Made by a program: the position numbers and the translations under genes. From positions 10,402,501-10,466,500 of the forward strand of contig NC_060107.1 in the NCBI RefSeq assembly GCF_021155765.1: DNA of 64,000 nt, written 5' to 3'. Positions 23,760-35,000 of this stretch are shown piece after piece. This DNA is from Diprion similis (taxonomy: Eukaryota; Arthropoda; Insecta; Hymenoptera; Diprionidae). How positions within the stretch are numbered: the first letter of the stretch is position 1; every line of letters begins with the position of its first letter. The notes under the pieces were generated by a model. The model did no database searches and was not told the origin of the DNA. It was given only the letters and a program-made list of their open reading frames with translations.

Positions 23760-25741
23760 CTTCAAAATTAGGGGACGGGGGTAGCGGGGGGTGATATTTT
23801 TGAAATCAAGAGACACAACTCAATCATGCATCGATGTTAACTCCTAAGCCGTCACGCTTGACCCATCAGAGTGCAGTAGCTGCTGCACGAGTTGCAGCGT
23901 AACGCCTATATCTGCACGTCGCCCCGATGCACATTCAATGCACATGCAGCCTGCTAGCGGACCATTTATTTCACCTGCTAGCGGAGTACATTTATTTTTC
24001 CCTGAAACCCTATTGATTCGGGAACACGTTCTGTACTCGCACAATCGCTACTTGCACAGCACCGTTCGGTATGAGCTTATCTTCTATAGCAATGTATACC
24101 GAGGTGCAACGACAGTAGGTGTTATCTATCTCGTTGAAAAACGGTATTTTTTCCTTGGGCTCGTCGACACCGGCTTCGGAAGCCGCATCTTAGTGTACCA
24201 GCTTCGCTGATGTTCAGATGAATGAGATTCAAGCCGCATTAAACTTCAGTGAGTTGAAGTTCGAGAATGACTCGGAGATCAGCAGTTTTCCTAGCAGTAT
24301 GTTCGGCTATGCAATATACGTTGACTTGGACGGCTCCGAGCACGTGCAAGATCTCTTCCGGGTACTGCAGGCGTGACAGAACGCGTTTACCTGAAAAACA
24401 TTGAACGCACCAATAGTTCCTTTGTTTGAGCATATCGAAGCGACAGTCTGTAAAACAAAAATCCATGGCATTTCTGAGCTAATCGCCGTTGATTAGTGAT
24501 GGAGATAAAAGGAATGAAAAAAAAGAAAGAATGCGTGAGCAAAACTTAGTATTAGGCGCCGGAGCGCACTACTTGCGTTACTGATAATTTTTCGTTCGTT
24601 GGTCCGTGACCGTTGTTCACGAGACGTGTGCAATGTTCCTTTTTTTCTCCCCTCTAATATTAAATTACTATTAATAAACTAAATAAAATCGTTCTCACCT
24701 GATGCTGCATCTAGGAATTATGCACCGTACGTTATTGTGTTCCAGACTGTATGTTTATCGACATCGCCTAAATACGAAGAAAGTTTATCAATACTCCTAG
24801 CCATACATCGAAACGAATCGATGAATCTTAAATGCATCATCGTCCCATCAGCCTACAGTTGGGGACACAAGAGCGTATGGGGCGAAAATCAGAAACTGTG
24901 CAACAGCGGTAGGGGAGGGTGATACCAATGCATGCAGCAGAGAAAAGACTTTGATGCATAGTAGACTTGAGAAAAGTACGATTGTTGAAGGAGTTTTGGG
25001 TTTTGCTATGTGAAAATGAGTCCTCCATTCAAGCTCCTAACCTTAGGTCCCTGCGAATTCGAGCGTAAAAACTCTTTACTGCTAACCTGTAAGTGCACCT
25101 TGGTTGTAGGTAGGTAGGTAGGTAAAATCTTTATCAGCAATTTGTTACAACATTAGAGCGACCACCCGTGACGCTCTAATGCGCAGCGATAACGCTGCCG
25201 TGTTTGCGGCTTATGTGCAAATGTTATTCATGGACCAACTTAAGAAAAACGTTATTTGGACGTCTCATATTCCTGTACGGTCTGCTCCGTATGTAAACGT
25301 CACAGGTGCACGTACTCCGTAAGCGAATGCACATTCAGGCCTTGCTTAAGACATATGATTAGCATATTCCTAATCATAGTTTGTGATAGCGGAGTTTTGC
25401 ATCCCATGTGAACATAACTCTAATCATCACTTCTTGCAACTCAACTGTAAGTGATAGTGGTGTGACGTGCTATGCGGCCCCTAGTAGCACGTTATCTAGC
25501 CGTTACCTTTAGTGCCTTCCAAGCTGGACTTGATTGTATCTAACAGAGAGTTGTCATGAGTGGAACTACATTTGAACTTGAAGCAACGTAAGAGGGAACG
25601 GTCCCAATACCTTACCTGCACACCTCTCCATCATCCTACGCTAATAAGAATAAAAGAAATAAAAGTAAACGTATTAAACCCAATCATTTATTTCAATCTA
25701 CGGAACTTTACATGCTGCACTATTTAATACTATTAATACTA
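23760..25741. other. no gene recognised
   Basis: Mixed-composition DNA. A G-rich run of three G tracts lies at about 23771-23791. A GTAG tetranucleotide run is listed separately. Open frames at 23938-24210 (+) and 24239-24466 (-) are protein-like in places but unrecognised. Confidence 0.4.
25106..25124. repeat. (GTAG)n run
   Basis: Four to five GTAG units followed by AAAATCTTTATCAGC. Such tetranucleotide tails occur at the ends of some non-LTR retrotransposons. No retrotransposon coding is visible beside it, so that origin is a guess. Confidence 0.5.
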
Positions 25742-26159
25742 TTAAGATGCAGCTGCACCAGAACCGGAACCACTAATGCTGCTAGCTGAGTCCAGCAACA
25801 CTACTGTGTCCGTACGTTCACCCGTGGAATAATATTCCAAGACGACTGGATTATCCCGATGCACTTTTGCGATGGTCCCTCTGAACATCTCTTGAGATTC
25901 TTTAAGAAGAATCGCCGGTACCATATAATTGGTCAACCACGCAGAGACGTGCGCGGTACAGAAATGATGCCAGTGGAGCCCGTTCTTCGCACTCACGTCC
26001 AGGAGATACCACTTTATTTGGCTTCTCGTCACAGGAGCAGGTGTCGCCGGTGATCACTTTGCACTTTTGAAAGCAGAGCTCTTTCTCGACGAACTCTAGT
26101 AGCATAGGCAGCCTCACAAAATCTCTTCCACCTGATGGCGGCCCCCAAAATAGGGGCAA
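25742..26159 (-). pseudogene. unidentified coding-like stretch
   Basis: Two minus-strand frames overlap and look like one broken gene. The upstream one (26159 leftward) reads LPMLLEFVEKELCFQKCKVI. The downstream one reads WYLLDVSAKNGLHWHHFCTA, then FRGTIAKVHRDNPVV and VVLLDSAS, and ends in a glycine/serine/alanine run. A frame change near 26030 would join them. Not recognised. Confidence 0.35.
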
Positions 26160-26714
26160 GAGCCAGTCCCAATTTATCAGCAGGCGATCTTCTTCCGGCC
26201 TCGTAGCATCGAAGCTCTATCCGACGGGGCGTGTTTTCCCGTTAAAAAAAGTCAAGTCCAGCTTCCTGGTCGACTGATGAAACTGTTGATGTGCAGTGTT
26301 GAAATGCCTCCATTCGGTAAGGCTGAAATGAACCCATGAGGTATAGCAGGCCTATCCACCTGCAACCATCCAAGTATAGATGTGTTTGTTCCATGGGTGG
26401 GCTTACCCGTATGCATCTTATACTTATTTTCTAGCCCTTTCAAAGTGCCGGATACACGCGCATATTCTCATAGTAATAGACGAAATTTAATAAATTTAAC
26501 AATGAAGTTTTGAATTTAAATGTTGGTTAATAATTGCGGCTGTAAGCAGCCCAGAACCCCTCGGGGGTTCTCCAAACAACCCAATTTCAGATGGGGTCTT
26601 CTTCACCCCATCGTCCCGCCATTAGCCATCGAATCCCATACCAGTCAATGGCGTTCTGGAATTCTTCCAGGTGCTTTTCTGCTAGAAGAAACTAGACGAA
26701 CATGAGAACGAAAT

Positions 26715-26921
26715 TCAGGGGTAGAAGTTGTTAATATATTCAGCCTCACCAATGATAATAGTGTCAACGTCGCTATCGACATCATCCTCCTCGTTATCAA
26801 AACGATGCTCATCGATAATAATTGTGTCTGCATCGCTATCGACATCGTTCGCCTCATCATCAAAACCGTGCTTCCCTCGCAACCGTTTGAATGATGACGG
26901 ACGGGAAAAAAGGATGAACAT
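26715..26921 (-). pseudogene. acidic repeat protein fragment
   Basis: A 68-residue frame with two tandem copies of an acidic module: DDEANDVDSDADTIIIDE, then DNEEDDVDSDVDTIIIGE followed by AEYINN. The same DTIIIGEAE and NN text reappears on the minus strand near 27300-27345, so the module was duplicated over about 0.55 kb. No family recognised. Probably disordered; could be an acidic linker of a mobile-element protein. Confidence 0.4.
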
Positions 26922-27030
26922 GTGGTTCCAGCACGATGGTTGTACGGCCCATTACGCAACGGTTGTACGGGGAGTATTGAACCGATATTATGATGATCGG
27001 TGGATTGAACGAGATGGTCCAGCACATTAG
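26920..27030 (+). pseudogene. Tc1/mariner-superfamily transposase scrap
   Basis: Reads MWFQHDGCTAHYATVVRG, then VLNRYYDDRWIERDGPAH, then a TAG. The WF-HDG--AH block is the second catalytic-aspartate region of IS630-Tc1-mariner type DDE transposases, followed by the usual N-----W-GR-GP helix and loop. In intact relatives the next residues carry a W-P-RSPDL type motif; here a stop and frame loss occur at that point. Only about 36 residues remain, with no upstream catalytic aspartate or DNA-binding domain. Confidence 0.65.
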
Positions 27031-27373
27031 CTGGCTCCATCACCATCATCATTATTTTCTGTATCTATCACTATTGCTACAGTATCATTTCCCATTTTTC
27101 TATAATAATTTCTATAGGTGTATGATCATAATAATTTATGTAATATTGATTGTTTGGCCGCAATCGAGCCTCCAGCGCATCCTCAACGAGTTCTCGAAGC
27201 TCCTCCAGCAACCTTCGCAATCTCCCACATCCCCACATCCTCGACATTCCCCATCACCTCTGCATTCTCCGATGCATCAAACAGCTGGTCACGAGCCAAG
27301 TTGTTGAAAAATTCAGCCTCGCCTATGATAATAGTATCTAATAGTATCTCGATAATTCATTGTGTTATCTCGG

Positions 27374-27776
27374 CACCTTCAGCGTCCTAGAGTCTAGATC
27401 AATGACCTCAGGGGCTGTTCCTGACACTGGTTCCAATGCCGGTTCCGATCTTGCGACCAGTGAGGTACACGCTCCAGTTGGGGTCGTCGGCGGCGACTAT
27501 CCCTTCTTGCAAAGGGATCTCCTTGGTACTCCTCTTATCGGATTTACACAAGCAACGACTGAGATGTCCTGGGAGGAGCTACGTGAAGTGATCGGTTTTA
27601 TTCACGTCTTATGGTTCTAGTTGTTATTGTCATATGAAACAAGTTATGATGTACTAATTATTATTTGTTTTCTGCAGATCTTGAGGAGTTAGCAGCCATG
27701 GCGGGGGAGGGTAGTTTTCCTTCTGATGTTTTATTATCTAAACTATTATTGCATATTCATTCATTTTAAGCTAGGT
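27374..27776 (+). pseudogene. unidentified two-exon coding-like segment
   Basis: After an acceptor-like CCTTCAG (27374-27380), a + strand frame is open through GVVGGDYPFLQRDLLGTPL and MSWEELREVI to about 27590. A weak GTTTTA donor follows. After TTTTCTGCAG at 27677 a second segment reads LEELAAMAGEGSFPS in matching phase and ends at a TAA after 27766. Protein-like composition but no recognised family. It may be part of a mobile-element gene. Confidence 0.35.
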
Positions 27777-27942
27777 AACGGTAAATTTAATGAAACAATT
27801 TTAAAGTTTTTTTTTTGCTACATTTTTTATGATCTTGCAATTCAAATCTGCTGCACTACTACCTAAAACGTAAGTGCAAAAGTAAGACTTCAGCTCGTGG
27901 AATCACATCTCATATTTTTCGATGCCAATAATCTTTAAATTG

Positions 27943-28275
27943 GAGCTGCTACTCTCGATTTATCTAAAATTGTTCTGTACAATTTCCATTATAATTACAT
28001 AAAGCCTAACTTTTCCAACAAAGACGCCAAAGTGATGATGTACACCGGCGTCGACGATCTACGATATCGTCAAACGCAATGTTGACGCAATGTATGATAC
28101 TTCTGACTACCCTTCCAATAATGTGTACGTTATTCCGCTCAAAAACAAGAAATGTCTGAGCCTGATAAGGGATGAGAATAATGGAAAAATCATGATCGTG
28201 TTCATAGTTGTACAAGCGAAACTGTACACATTTACCACCATGGGCGAGGAGGAGAAAAAACGCATCCATACATCA
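27943..28275 (+). pseudogene. DNA polymerase B fragment 3, motif C mutated
   Basis: Plus-strand piece of the same polymerase type. It reads [20 protein letters not shown], then YTGVDDL at the place where copy 1 has YTDTDSL, so the first aspartate of motif C is replaced by glycine. A TGA follows shortly, then after a second stop the frame continues with YDTSDYPSNNVYVIPLKN, DENNGKIM and LYTFTTMGEEEKKR. Part of the thumb region missing from copy 1 is therefore kept here. Stops, the mutated catalytic motif and truncation at both ends make it a relic. Confidence 0.75.
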
Positions 28276-28305
28276 ATGGCAACATGGAGGTGGATGAAGC
28301 CATCC

Positions 28306-28976
28306 TAACAACCCGGAAGGTAACGGCAATCCTTCTTATAAACCATTAGTATTTTTATTCGTGTTTCAGAAGGGTTGGTGATGGTAACTCCCGTATACAT
28401 ATTTCATGTGAGGCATTTGTTGAATAGAATTAATTTAAAGAAATTTATATCATCATATTTTGAGAAATAGATTTTTTTTCTAAAGTTGTGTAAGACATAA
28501 ATATTTGATATATTTGTAAATCCACATTTTTTTTATATTTACATTCGAATGATATGTTGACTTTACTGCAGCATGTATGATTGTATGACTCGGTCTGGTT
28601 ATTAGACTCTAATTTATGAACGAAACACATTATGATTTGAGGTCGATGAATAGAGTTTGGATCTTCGATAGCGTCGATGCATCCCTTACAATTAGTTGCA
28701 TTCGAAACGCAGTAGACTTTAATCGTTTTCACAAAGAAGGAAATCAATTTTTGTAATTTACATTCATGTATATTTTTATTATTGGTTAACTTTCATTACT
28801 TGTTTAGTGCTTTTTTTTCTTATTCTTTCACCTTGTTTCTTTTGTTCTATTATTATTTCAGATATTTGCGATTCGAATATTTGGCCATTAAATGGAAACA
28901 TGTGTTGGTTCTGAATTGTAAACCCGTTCATTTTCCTTCTAATTAATTTGTTAATTGGTGTTCCTTTGTTCAGGTG
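28306..28976. other. no gene seen
   Basis: AT-rich. Minus-strand frames at 28445-28747 and 28779-29000 were checked and not recognised. Confidence 0.4.
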
Positions 28977-29380
28977 TCCCAAGCGTATACCTGACCCCAA
29001 TCATGAGCCGGAGTTTGGAACTAATTTTCGGTTGGATCGTTTGTCAGCTGATAAAGGCTTACTGGCCTAAACTCTGGGAGACGCTGAGGAGTCATTTTCT
29101 TGCTTCATTGCCGTTTGCTGAGATCCAGACATGCCAGTGGTGCCGGGAATCTATGGTGATGGTGAGGAAAATAAAAATTTTTAATCAATTTTGCAAAGGA
29201 ATCAATCTATAATCATATCCGTTACAGTTTTGCTTTTATCTTTCAGGTTCTAACGGCAAAATGCGAGAGTTCCAAGGGGCAGTTCACATTATTTATACCA
29301 GCGATGATTGAGAGGGCGACCCCCAAGGATGATGAAGATTACGTTAATTGTTTCGAGTTTACCGAGTATGCCGTTTAAAG
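28977..29380 (+). pseudogene. unidentified two-exon coding-like segment
   Basis: Exon one follows CTTTGTTCAG, is open in one frame (SLELIFGWIVCQLIKAYW, then CQWCRESMVM) and ends at the donor GATG|GTGAGG near 29162. After CTTTCAG (29247) exon two continues in phase 0 with VLTAKCESSKGQFTLF, IERATPKDDEDYVNCFEF and a TAA. A second frame is also protein-like in exon one but has stops. Family unknown; the open frame and matching phases are the only support. Confidence 0.35.
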
Positions 29381-30044
29381 ATACATTCCTTGATTTCTTA
29401 GAGTTTTAAATTGCAAATCATACGAGTAGGTTAGATTGATTTTCGTCTAGATTTGAGGCATCTTTTAATCTTTTTAAAATTGTGTATCTATCTGTGAATA
29501 TATCACACACGCACTAATATAGCCCGGGTTTATATTATTCACTACATAGCAATAACTATTAAGAGGTTCGAAGGCGAACGGGCGTATTTTCGCGGAAGGC
29601 ACATTAAACCAAAAGAAAATCACAAGCCAAAAATTCACAATCCGTAAGGTCAACGTTAAATTCAAACTCCTCTTGGCCGGTCATTTAATCGTTCGGTCAT
29701 AATTTCCTAAAACTTGTGCGCGTATATCAATATCCAAATTAGAAAATTGACAAGTTTCATGTCAAAGATCGAGTTTGACGTCTATTTGCTCCCGCAATTA
29801 ATGAGTGTGATTCTCCTGACGTGACCTCGATAAAATACGCCTTTATTAACAAAATTGAATAATTTAATAACGCTCCTTAGCAAACTTATATTAATCATAA
29901 TCACTAAATCTTAATCCAAGCAGTGTAACGTTCTACCAAAGTTTGTAACAATATATGGGATTATAAATCCGAAAATACTAAATTCAAGTATTCAGTTTTC
30001 TTAAATAATAATAACTTCAGTGAACCCATTCCCTGGCATCGTAG
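29381..30044. other. no gene seen
   Basis: AT-rich, no supported feature. Confidence 0.5.
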
Positions 30045-30224
30045 ATGCCAAAAGACTCCTCCACTTCCATTAATCGTCGTTATCAAGTGAGAATAAGGCG
30101 GCGTTTGAACCAAGAAGCTGCTGAGGCTGCTCGGATTAGAGGCATCAGGAACCAGATAGCTGTATACAACCTGAGTCCACGTGCTTATTCCCCATCTGCA
30201 GACTCATTGCCAGAGGTCAACTAG
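30045..30224 (+). CDS. short basic protein or exon, unidentified
   Basis: An ATG-initiated frame of 59 codons starting MPKDSSTSINRRYQVRIRRR and containing LNQEAAEAARIRGIRNQIAV, then a serine/proline-rich end. It stops at TAG (30222-30224), but the same frame reads on as HLSSKEDVVREVTPEPTPEA before a TAA, so the TAG may be a recent nonsense change. Strongly basic at the N-terminus. Not recognised. Confidence 0.4.
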   Translation: MPKDSSTSINRRYQVRIRRRLNQEAAEAARIRGIRNQIAVYNLSPRAYSPSADSLPEVN

Positions 30225-30482
30225 CACCTTTCATCCAAAGAGGACGTTGTCAGGGAGGTCACCCCAGAGCCAACACCTGAGGCAGTCACCTCCGATTAAG
30301 GGTAAATCCAATATCAATTATATACCCAATTATCCACGGCATTTGTCAGTTCACCTTTCAATTGGTATCTGTTGTTGCCGATTTTTCCGGTATTGTACTG
30401 TTTGCAAAAACACACTTTTTAGTTTGTTTTCATCGATCAATTACCCTGGGACGTCACAACAGTACATCGAACTTTTACCTGT

Positions 30483-30662
30483 ATGTACCTTCGGAACATA
30501 CAGAACCTGATATTCTACGAGGATGCGGATGATGGGATAAACTTTTTTGGTATTCGTTGGATGCTTCTGAGGCGGTTGAGTGAGGAGAGTAACGTTCATG
30601 ACTGGAACCATCCTGCTTGGACGTCCTTGGAAGGACTATGGGTGGTGTACAATCCAAATTAA
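30483..30662 (+). CDS. short open frame, unidentified
   Basis: A frame of 59 codons that reads MYLRNIQNLIFYEDADDGIN, then RRLSEESNVHDWNHPAWTSL and VVYNPN before TAA. Composition is protein-like. An acceptor-like ACATACAG lies just inside, so the true exon may begin at about 30493. It may belong with the segments at 30045 and 30780 as exons of one gene; the phases do not prove this. Confidence 0.4.
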   Translation: MYLRNIQNLIFYEDADDGINFFGIRWMLLRRLSEESNVHDWNHPAWTSLEGLWVVYNPN

Positions 30663-30779
30663 TAATCGTACGTAGTTCACCAGTTTTAATATAGTCAAGT
30701 TTAATGAAGTGTATCGATATAGTTCTGTCGGAGCGTGTGATTCGAGATTTTATTTTTTGTTATTATTATTCGTTTACAG

Positions 30780-31025
30780 TGCGATGAGTCCTTGAGAAGA
30801 TTTATACATATGAATCTGGCGGAGGAGCGACGCTACGGAAAATTCCAAATCAGATCCAGGATTCAGGCCTTCGAAAAATCGTCGCTATCAGCCAGGATTG
30901 GGATGAAGCGGTGGACTTCTACGGAATCCATTGGCTCCACCAGGAGCGTTGAATGCAGTACAGTCCTTTCAAGATTTAGGGCCACATATCTTGGGGGCCC
31001 TAGAGAGTGTCTGGTGCGTTTATGA
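30780..31025 (+). pseudogene. unidentified coding-like exon
   Basis: After the acceptor TCGTTTACAG a frame runs CDESLRRFIHMNLAEERRYG and on to a TGA at 31023-31025. A second frame in the same DNA is also protein-like (AVDFYGIHWLHQER, and separately SFQDLGPHILGALESVW), which suggests a frameshifted gene rather than a clean one. Not recognised. Confidence 0.3.
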
Positions 31026-31439
31026 TCGCGATTAATCGACCATTGTACACAAGCTTAAAATACGATTCATGTTCCTAGCTGTCACTTTCTCGTTTTGAAA
31101 TATAAAGGAAGTCAATCAGACTCCAGTATGTTAGGTTTCATTTTATAATAATTTGTAAGTTTTAGAATGATATGTTTTCGATTTTTCTACACAATATATC
31201 GCTTATTGAAACTATTTTGAATCTGTGTGAAAATTTACTTTCCTTTCCACAACATAGTCTGTGAGTTATCTTCGGGTCTTAGTTTTTATGGAAAAGTTAT
31301 TTTGTTTAAGCTACTTAAGTTCATAAGGTTTTGTCTCTATAGTTTATTTTGATTTTGAATTCGCGGCGTGGTAGATGATTCACTAATAGTAGATTGACTT
31401 TCTGAACTATTCGCATTGCTTCTTGACTATTCTATGATC
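31026..31439. other. no gene seen; left flank of satellite
   Basis: AT-rich DNA with no repeat similarity to the array. Confidence 0.5.
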
Positions 31440-32030
31440 ATGCTACTGAGGATCGGTTTGTACAACCGGTACTGGACTTATTGAACCCCTAGGAACCCGA
31501 AGGACACGTCAAAAATTGGGTGGGATCATCAGCAGAGGAAGTGTGAGAAAAATCTATCGTTATTTGGCGACAACTCATCAATAGTTGCTCGCAGTATATT
31601 GGGACTGCGTTCGATCCATTTCACTGGCAAATTTAAGTCGGAATAGTACATAAAAAATTGATTTGTAGCATTTTTCGAGGTCGTAAAAATTTTCGTTGGT
31701 ATTCCACAGGGTTAAACGGACTTTTTTTTTACCGAGGAATGTTTTGTCTCGGAATCGATTCGTGTGGTCCTTTCGAAACTGATTCGACCCCCAGGAACTC
31801 AAAAAACACATGAAAAATAGCGTGGGACCAACAGCAGAGAAATGACGATGAAATTCTGCAGTTTTTTGGCTGTAACTTTGCAGGTGTTGCTCGCAGCGCA
31901 TTTAGACTGCGATCAATCGATTTCTCTCGCAAAATCACGTCGGAATAGTGTTCTAAAGAATTAATTGCAGCACTTTCCAGAGTCGTCGCAATTTGCACCA
32001 AAAATGCAAAGGGGTTAGCCTTGGATTTTT
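31440..32030. repeat. degenerate left edge of the satellite
   Basis: The first unit (31440 to about 31770) is recognisable only by landmarks such as CCCCTAGGAACCCG, TTGCTCGCAGTATATTGGGA and AAGTCGGAATAGT. The next unit carries AAAAAACACATGAAAAATAG, TGGGACCAACAGCAGAG and TGACGATG, variants absent from the core but present in the right-edge units. Confidence 0.85.
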
Positions 32031-35000
32031 TTTGGCCGAAAAATCTTTTGTCTGGGAATCGATTAGTATGACGCTTTTTAGACTAATTCGACCCCCAGGA
32101 ACTCAGAAAACACATGAAAAACAGCGTAGGACCAGCAGCAGAGAAATGGCGATGAAAATCTGCAGTTTTTCGGCTGTAACTTTGCAGGTGTTGCTCGCAG
32201 CGCATTAAGACTGCGATCAATCGATTTCTCTCGCAAAATTACGTCGGAATAGTGTTCTGAAGAATTAATTGCAGCACTTTCCAGAGTCATCGAATTTTTC
32301 ACAAAAAATGCAAAGGGGTTAGCCTTGGATTTTTTTTGGCCGAAAAATCTTTTGTCTGGGAATCGATTAGTAAGACGCTTTTTAGACTAATTCGACCCCC
32401 AGGAACTCAGAAAACACATGAAAAACAGCGTAGGACCAGCAGCAGAGAAATGGCGATGAAAATCTGCAGTTTTTCGGCTGTAACTTTGCAGGTGTTGCTC
32501 GCAGCGCATTAAGACTGCGATCAATCGATTTCTCTCGCAAAATTACGTCGGAATAGTGTTCTGAAGAATTAATTGCAGCACTTTCCAGAGTCATCGAATT
32601 TTTCACAAAAAATGCAAAGGGGTTAGCCTTGGATTTTTTTTGGCCGAAAAATCTTTTGTCTGGGAATCGATTAGTATGACGCTTTTTAGACTAATTCGAC
32701 CCCCAGGAACTCAGAAAACACATGAAAAACAGCGTAGGACCAGCAGCAGAGAAATGGCGATGAAAATCTGCAGTTTTTCGGCTGTAACTTTGCAGGTGTT
32801 GCTCGCAGCGCATTAAGACTGCGATCAATCGATTTCTCTCGCAAAATTACGTCGGAATAGTGCCCTACGAAATCAATTGCAGCACTTTCCAGAGTCGTCG
32901 AAATTTTCACCAAAAATGGAAAGGGGTTAGCCTTGGATTTTTTTTGGCCGAAAAATCTTTTGTCTGGGAATCGATTAGTATGACGCTTTTTAGACTAATT
33001 CGACCCTCAGGAACTCAGAAAACACATGAAGAACAGCGTAGGACCAGCAGCAGAGAAATGGCGATGAAAATCTGCAGTTTTTTGGCTGTAACTTTGCAGG
33101 TGTTGCTCGCAGCGCATTTAGACTGCGATCAATCGATTTCTCTCGCAAAATTACGTCGGAATAGTGTTCTAAAGAATGAATTGCAGCACTTTCCAGAGTC
33201 GTCGAAATTTTCACCAAAAATGGAAAGGGGTTAGCCTTGGATTTTTTTTGGCCGAAAAATCTTTTGTCTGGGAATCGATTAGTATGACGCTTTTCAGACT
33301 AATTCGACCCCCAGGAACTCAGAAAACACATGAAAAACAGCGTTGGACCAGCAGCAGAGAAATGGCGATGAAAATCTGCAGTTTTTCGGCTGTAACTTTG
33401 CAGGTGTTGCTCGCAGCGCATTAAGACTGCGATCAATCGATTTCTCTCGCAAAATTACGTCGGAATAGTGCCCTACGAAATCAATTGCAGCACTTTCCAG
33501 AGTCGTCGAAATTTTCATCAAAAATGGAAAGGGGTTAGCCTTGAATTTTTTTTGGCCGAAAAATCTTTTGTCTGGAAATCGATAAGTATGACGCTTTTTA
33601 GACTAATTCGACCCCCAGGAACTCAGAAAACACATGAAGAACAGCGTAGGACCAGCAGCAGAGAAATGGCGATGAAAATCTGCAGTTTTTTGGCTGTAAC
33701 TTTGCAGGTGTTGCTCGCAGCGCATTTAGACTGCGATCAATCGATTTCTCTCGCAAAATCACGTCGGAATAGTGTTCTAAAGAATTAATTGCAGCACTTT
33801 CCAGAGTCGTCGAAATTTTCACCAAAAATGTAAAGGGGTTAGCCTTGGATTTTTTTTGGCCGAAAAATCTTTTGTCTGGGAATCGATTAGTATGACGCTT
33901 TTTAGACTAATTCGACCCCCAGGAACTCAGAAAACACATGAAAAACAGCGTAGGACCAGCAGCAGAGAAATGGCGATGAAAATCTGCAGTTTTTCGGCTG
34001 TAACTTTGCAGGTGTTGCTCGCAGAGCATTTAGACTGCGATCAATCGATTTCTCTCGCAAAATTACGTCGGAATAGTGCCCTACGAAATCAATTGCAGCA
34101 CTTTCCAGAGTCGTCGAAATTTTCACCAAAAATGGAAAGGGGTTAGCCTTGGATTTTTTTTGGCCGAAAAATCTTTTGTCTGGGAATCGATTAGTATGAC
34201 GCTTTTTAGACTAATTCGACCCTCAGGAACTCAGAAAACACATGAAGAACAGCGTAGGACCAGCAGCAGAGAAATGGCGATGAAAATCTGCAGTTTTTTG
34301 GCTGTAACTTTGCAGGTGTTGCTCGCAGCGCATTTAGACTGCGATCAATCGATTTCTCTCGCAAAATTACGTCGGAATAGTGTTCTAAAGAATGAATTGC
34401 AGCACTTTCCAGAGTCGTCGAAATTTTCACCAAAAATGGAAAGGGGTTAGCCTTGGATTTTTTTTGGCCGAAAAATCTTTTGTCTGGGAATCGATTAGTA
34501 TGACGCTTTTTAGACTAATTTGACCCCCGGGAACTCAGAAAACACATGAAAAACAGCGTTGGACCAGCAGCAGAGAAATGGCGATGAAAATCTGCAGTTT
34601 TTCGGCTGTAACTTTGCAGGTGTTGCTCGCAGCGCATTGAGACTGCGATCAATCGATTTCTCTCGCAAAATTACGTCGGAATAGTGCCCTACGAAATCAA
34701 TTGCAGCACTTTCCAGAGTCGTCGAAATTTTCACCAAAAATGGAAAGGGGTTAGCCTTGGATTTTTTTTGGCCGAAAAATCTTTTGTCTGGGAATCGATT
34801 AGTATGACGCTTTTCAGACTAATTCGACCCCCAGGAACTCAGAAAACACATGAAAAACAGCGTTGGACCAGCAGCAGAGAAATGGCGATGAAAATCTGCA
34901 GTTTTTCGGCTGTAACTTTTCAGGTGTTGCTCGCAGCGCATTGAGACTGCGATCAATCGATTTCTCTCGCAAAATTACGTCGGAATAGTGCCCTACGAAA

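Noticed and set aside
23771..23791. G-quadruplex element
   Set aside because: Only three separated G-runs are present, and nothing nearby suggests a function.
28445..28747. FLYWCH-type zinc finger on the minus strand
   Set aside because: Cysteine spacing (YCVSNATNCKGC) is suggestive, but the aromatic core and the terminal histidine pair are not in place.
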